From: an uncultured bacterium | GTDB taxonomy: Bacteria > Cyanobacteriota > Vampirovibrionia > Gastranaerophilales > Gastranaerophilaceae | Direction of reading: 5' to 3' | Assembly (NCBI GenBank): GCA_902765655.1 | Contig: CACXAK010000100.1 | Span: 1-6,044 of the forward strand | DNA: 6,044 bases | In this document: in pieces, positions 4,210-6,044 of the stretch | How positions within the stretch are numbered: position 1 is the stretch's first letter | Layout: every line of letters begins with the position of its first letter | The notes under the pieces: generated by a model | Database searches by the model: none | What the model was told of the DNA's origin: nothing | The model's input: only the letters and a program-made list of their open reading frames with translations | Made by a program: the position numbers and the translations under genes

Positions 4210-5920
4210 CAGATTTATCATCGTAATCATTTGCAATGGAATTTAACAGTGTTTCGGTTTCGACCATGTGTTCACCCAAAAGGCAGGCAATTTCTTGTAC
4301 AATTGAAATATTTTTGGAAATAACTTCTCTTGCTTTTTCTGAAATTTTTTCTCTTGTAGTTTCTGTTTGGGTTACATCTGTTATAACTGCTCCCACAATT
4401 TCATTTTCTTCTATTGTAAATGCGCTTATATCATATAATCTGTCTTTTACTGCATAATGTTCTTTATGTATATCTTTTCCTGTTTTCAGAGTCGTTGCAA
4501 AAAGATCCGCAAAATCTACGATCCTGTCAATTGCAGCTCCTGTCATTCCGTCAGGTCTGGATTTGAATATTTCATACATATCTCCGGCAAACATTTTCAT
4601 AAAACTGTCATTTGCTTCCAAAATGTGCATATTATTATCAACCATGACAATGGCTGACGGCATACAGCGAAGCATTGCTGCAGCTTTTCTCATTGCAATT
4701 TTTCTCATATAAGAAACACACATAGAAGTTTCTGCGACTCCGTCAAGTAATGCTACTGCGAGTTCTCTGCAGGATGAATAACCGCATCCGCCACAATTTA
4801 GCTCGTCTTCTTCCGTATGTTTCCCAATTCTTTTTAATGCAGACTGAATATCTTCTAATGTGTATTTTGATTTTGTTATCTCTTTGGGGCTGTAATCACA
4901 TTCAACAACAGTTGTTGCTTTTTGCGGGACTTCATCACGTATTTTAACCTTAAACATAACATCGGATATTGAACTGATGCTTGCTTTATTCGAAGCAATA
5001 CAAGGCCCTGTTATGCACCCTGATTCACAGGCAAGTGCTTCTACAAACACGGGCATTGCAAGTTTTTCAGGATCCAAATTTTCTAATGCTTTTTCAAATG
5101 CTCCTATTGTACATATTTCCATTAACTGCACTTCCGGTTTTATTCCGACTTTGCGGATTGTTTCGTTCATACCTCCGTTTATAGGATACAATGTTCCTTC
5201 GTGTGCACTGTATGGAACAAATTCGTAATCATTCTCTCTTTTAATTCCCGAGATGTCGCCGATTTCATCCGCAATCCAATATTTTAATTCTTCAAACGTA
5301 ATAGAAACATCAATTAAATTATCATCTTCATCTGCTTCATTTTTTTTGCCGATGCAAGGTCCGATAAATACAACTGCAATGTCATTTCCATAGATATTTT
5401 TAAGCATTCTTGCGTGTGTTTTTGCAGGTGAACCGACAGGGGTAATATATTTCGCAAATTCAGGTTTGTAAAGCCGAATGTAGTCAACTATAACAGGGCA
5501 AGCACTCGAAATCAAAAGCCCTTTGTCCATATTATTTAAAACTTCTGCATCGTGTATTGATACTTCCTGTGCTCCTAATGCGGTTTCGGAAACTTCTTTA
5601 AACCCGAGTTTCTTTAGTACGGAAATCATTTTTTTAGCGGAATTTTCAAAAACTGAGCGCCAGGACGGGGCTAATGATACATATACATCTTTTTTTGCTA
5701 TAAACAGATTCTTAACTTTTTCCAAATCTGTTCTAACACATTTTGCATTTGTAGGACAAACCTGAACGCAATGTCCGCAAGAAATACATTTCTCCGCAAT
5801 AACTGATGCGTGGTCATTTTCTATTTTAATTGCCTTAACAGGACAATGCCTTACGCATTTGTAGCAGTCTTTACATTCGTTTGTCAAAGTGTATACCGGA
5901 TGCTGTTTTTGTGTTGTCAT
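4196..5920 (-). CDS. hydS: Sensory-type [FeFe]-hydrogenase with PAS domain (HydS/HsfB-like, group C)
   Basis: This 574-residue cytosolic protein combines hydrogenase and sensor modules. Two 4Fe-4S ferredoxin clusters come first (C16-C19-C22-C26 and C45-C48-C51-C55). The H-cluster domain follows (about 75-325), with all four cluster cysteines: C141 in SSACP, C189 in GPCIGKK, and C298 and C302 in ACESGC. C376, C379, C384 and C401 then give an extra FeS4-type 4Fe-4S domain (CGGCGYSSC...C). A PAS domain spans about 412-515 and a helical tail about 515-565. The order matches HydS of Thermotoga and clostridial HsfB. The first Cys of the TSCCP motif, which relays protons in catalytic hydrogenases, is alanine (A140), as in known HydS. 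Such proteins turn over hydrogen slowly and are believed to sense H2 or redox state and signal through PAS; I infer that here. A downstream phosphatase suggests HydDB group C3. The ATG at 5920 has only a weak GGGG ribosome site. Confidence 0.88.
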   Translation of the reverse strand: MTTQKQHPVYTLTNECKDCYKCVRHCPVKAIKIENDHASVIAEKCISCGHCVQVCPTNAKCVRTDLEKVKNLFIAKKDVYVSLAPSWRSVFENSAKKMISVLKKLGFKEVSETALGAQEVSIHDAEVLNNMDKGLLISSACPVIVDYIRLYKPEFAKYITPVGSPAKTHARMLKNIYGNDIAVVFIGPCIGKKNEADEDDNLIDVSITFEELKYWIADEIGDISGIKRENDYEFVPYSAHEGTLYPINGGMNETIRKVGIKPEVQLMEICTIGAFEKALENLDPEKLAMPVFVEALACESGCITGPCIASNKASISSISDVMFKVKIRDEVPQKATTVVECDYSPKEITKSKYTLEDIQSALKRIGKHTEEDELNCGGCGYSSCRELAVALLDGVAETSMCVSYMRKIAMRKAAAMLRCMPSAIVMVDNNMHILEANDSFMKMFAGDMYEIFKSRPDGMTGAAIDRIVDFADLFATTLKTGKDIHKEHYAVKDRLYDISAFTIEENEIVGAVITDVTQTETTREKISEKAREVISKNISIVQEIACLLGEHMVETETLLNSIANDYDDKSEGEK

Positions 5921-5984
5921 ATTTTTAACCCCAAACTGTGAAAACTATTTTAATTCTTAATTCTATTAATAAATTTCAATATTT
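5921..5984 (-). promoter_or_regulatory. Short AT-rich leader upstream of hydS
   Basis: This 64-base gap separates hydS from the gene at the right edge. A GGGG at 5932-5929, eight bases before ATG 5920, is the only ribosome-site candidate. TTGAAA (5979-5974) could be a -35, but no -10 lies at the right distance (TAAAAT at 5952-5947 is 21 bases on). No hairpin is evident. hydS may therefore be co-transcribed with the upstream gene. Confidence 0.3.
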
Positions 5985-6044
5985 TTATTTTATACTTTCA
6001 AGAATATTTTGCAATTTTTCTTCGTCAACTTCATCATAATTTTT
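5985..6044 (-). CDS. C-terminal end of a gene running off the right edge
   Basis: On the - strand the frame from 6044 reads 19 acidic, helix-like residues (KNYDEVDEEKLQNILESIK) and then TAA at 5987-5985. The composition and the position, 64 bases upstream of hydS on the same strand, look like the end of a real gene. The fragment is too short to assign. In clostridial hydrogenase clusters this place is often taken by a NuoE-like subunit or an anti-sigma-type kinase, so those are candidates by context only. Confidence 0.4.
   Translation of the reverse strand, partial: KNYDEVDEEKLQNILESIK

Noticed and set aside
4236..5765. Several + strand frames opposite hydS
   Set aside because: All are antisense to a 574-residue gene with complete cysteine motifs, and none shows a family signature.

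Overview
The window looks like part of the AT-rich chromosome of a strict anaerobe. Every gene that can be assigned belongs to anaerobic one-carbon or hydrogen chemistry: a cobalamin-independent methionine synthase-like protein, a CooC-like metallo-ATPase, a PAS-linked [FeFe]-hydrogenase-like protein and a thioredoxin-like [2Fe-2S] protein. Shine-Dalgarno sites are clear, TTG is used as a start, and TAA, TAG and TGA all act as stops, so the standard bacterial code applies. The sequence alone does not fix the phylum. Clostridia are possible, and so are gut Melainabacteria (Gastranaerophilales) or another AT-rich anaerobic lineage. The SpoIIE-type phosphatase does not by itself imply sporulation.

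Left part (1-1606, + strand): the 3' portion of a MetE-like zinc methyltransferase gene enters from the left edge. It overlaps, through a TTGA stop/start, a CooC-like deviant-Walker-A ATPase. The ATPase is split by a frameshift between 1136 and 1178; both halves are intact on either side of it. An AT-only hairpin followed by a T-run ends this unit.

Middle (1607-2760): this strand-switch region holds three small genes with no recognised family. One is on + (1702-1923). Two are on - (1927-2130 and 2224-2649). The first two converge with only three bases between their stops. A strong GC-containing hairpin at 2709-2748 separates this region from the operon on its right.

Right part (2768-5920, - strand): a tightly packed three-gene operon reads leftward. 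Gene 1 is a sensory-type [FeFe]-hydrogenase (HydS-like: two ferredoxin clusters, H-cluster domain, an extra 4Fe-4S domain, PAS domain and a C-terminal helix). Gene 2 is a SpoIIE/PP2C-type phosphatase with an unusual C-terminal domain. Gene 3 is an 84-residue thioredoxin-like [2Fe-2S] protein. Genes 1 and 2 overlap as TAATG, and the gene 2 stop is embedded in the gene 3 Shine-Dalgarno (TAGGAG). The layout suggests a hydrogen or redox sensor whose output is protein dephosphorylation. The last 19 codons of another - strand gene sit at the right edge, 64 bases upstream of hydS, and may belong to the same operon.
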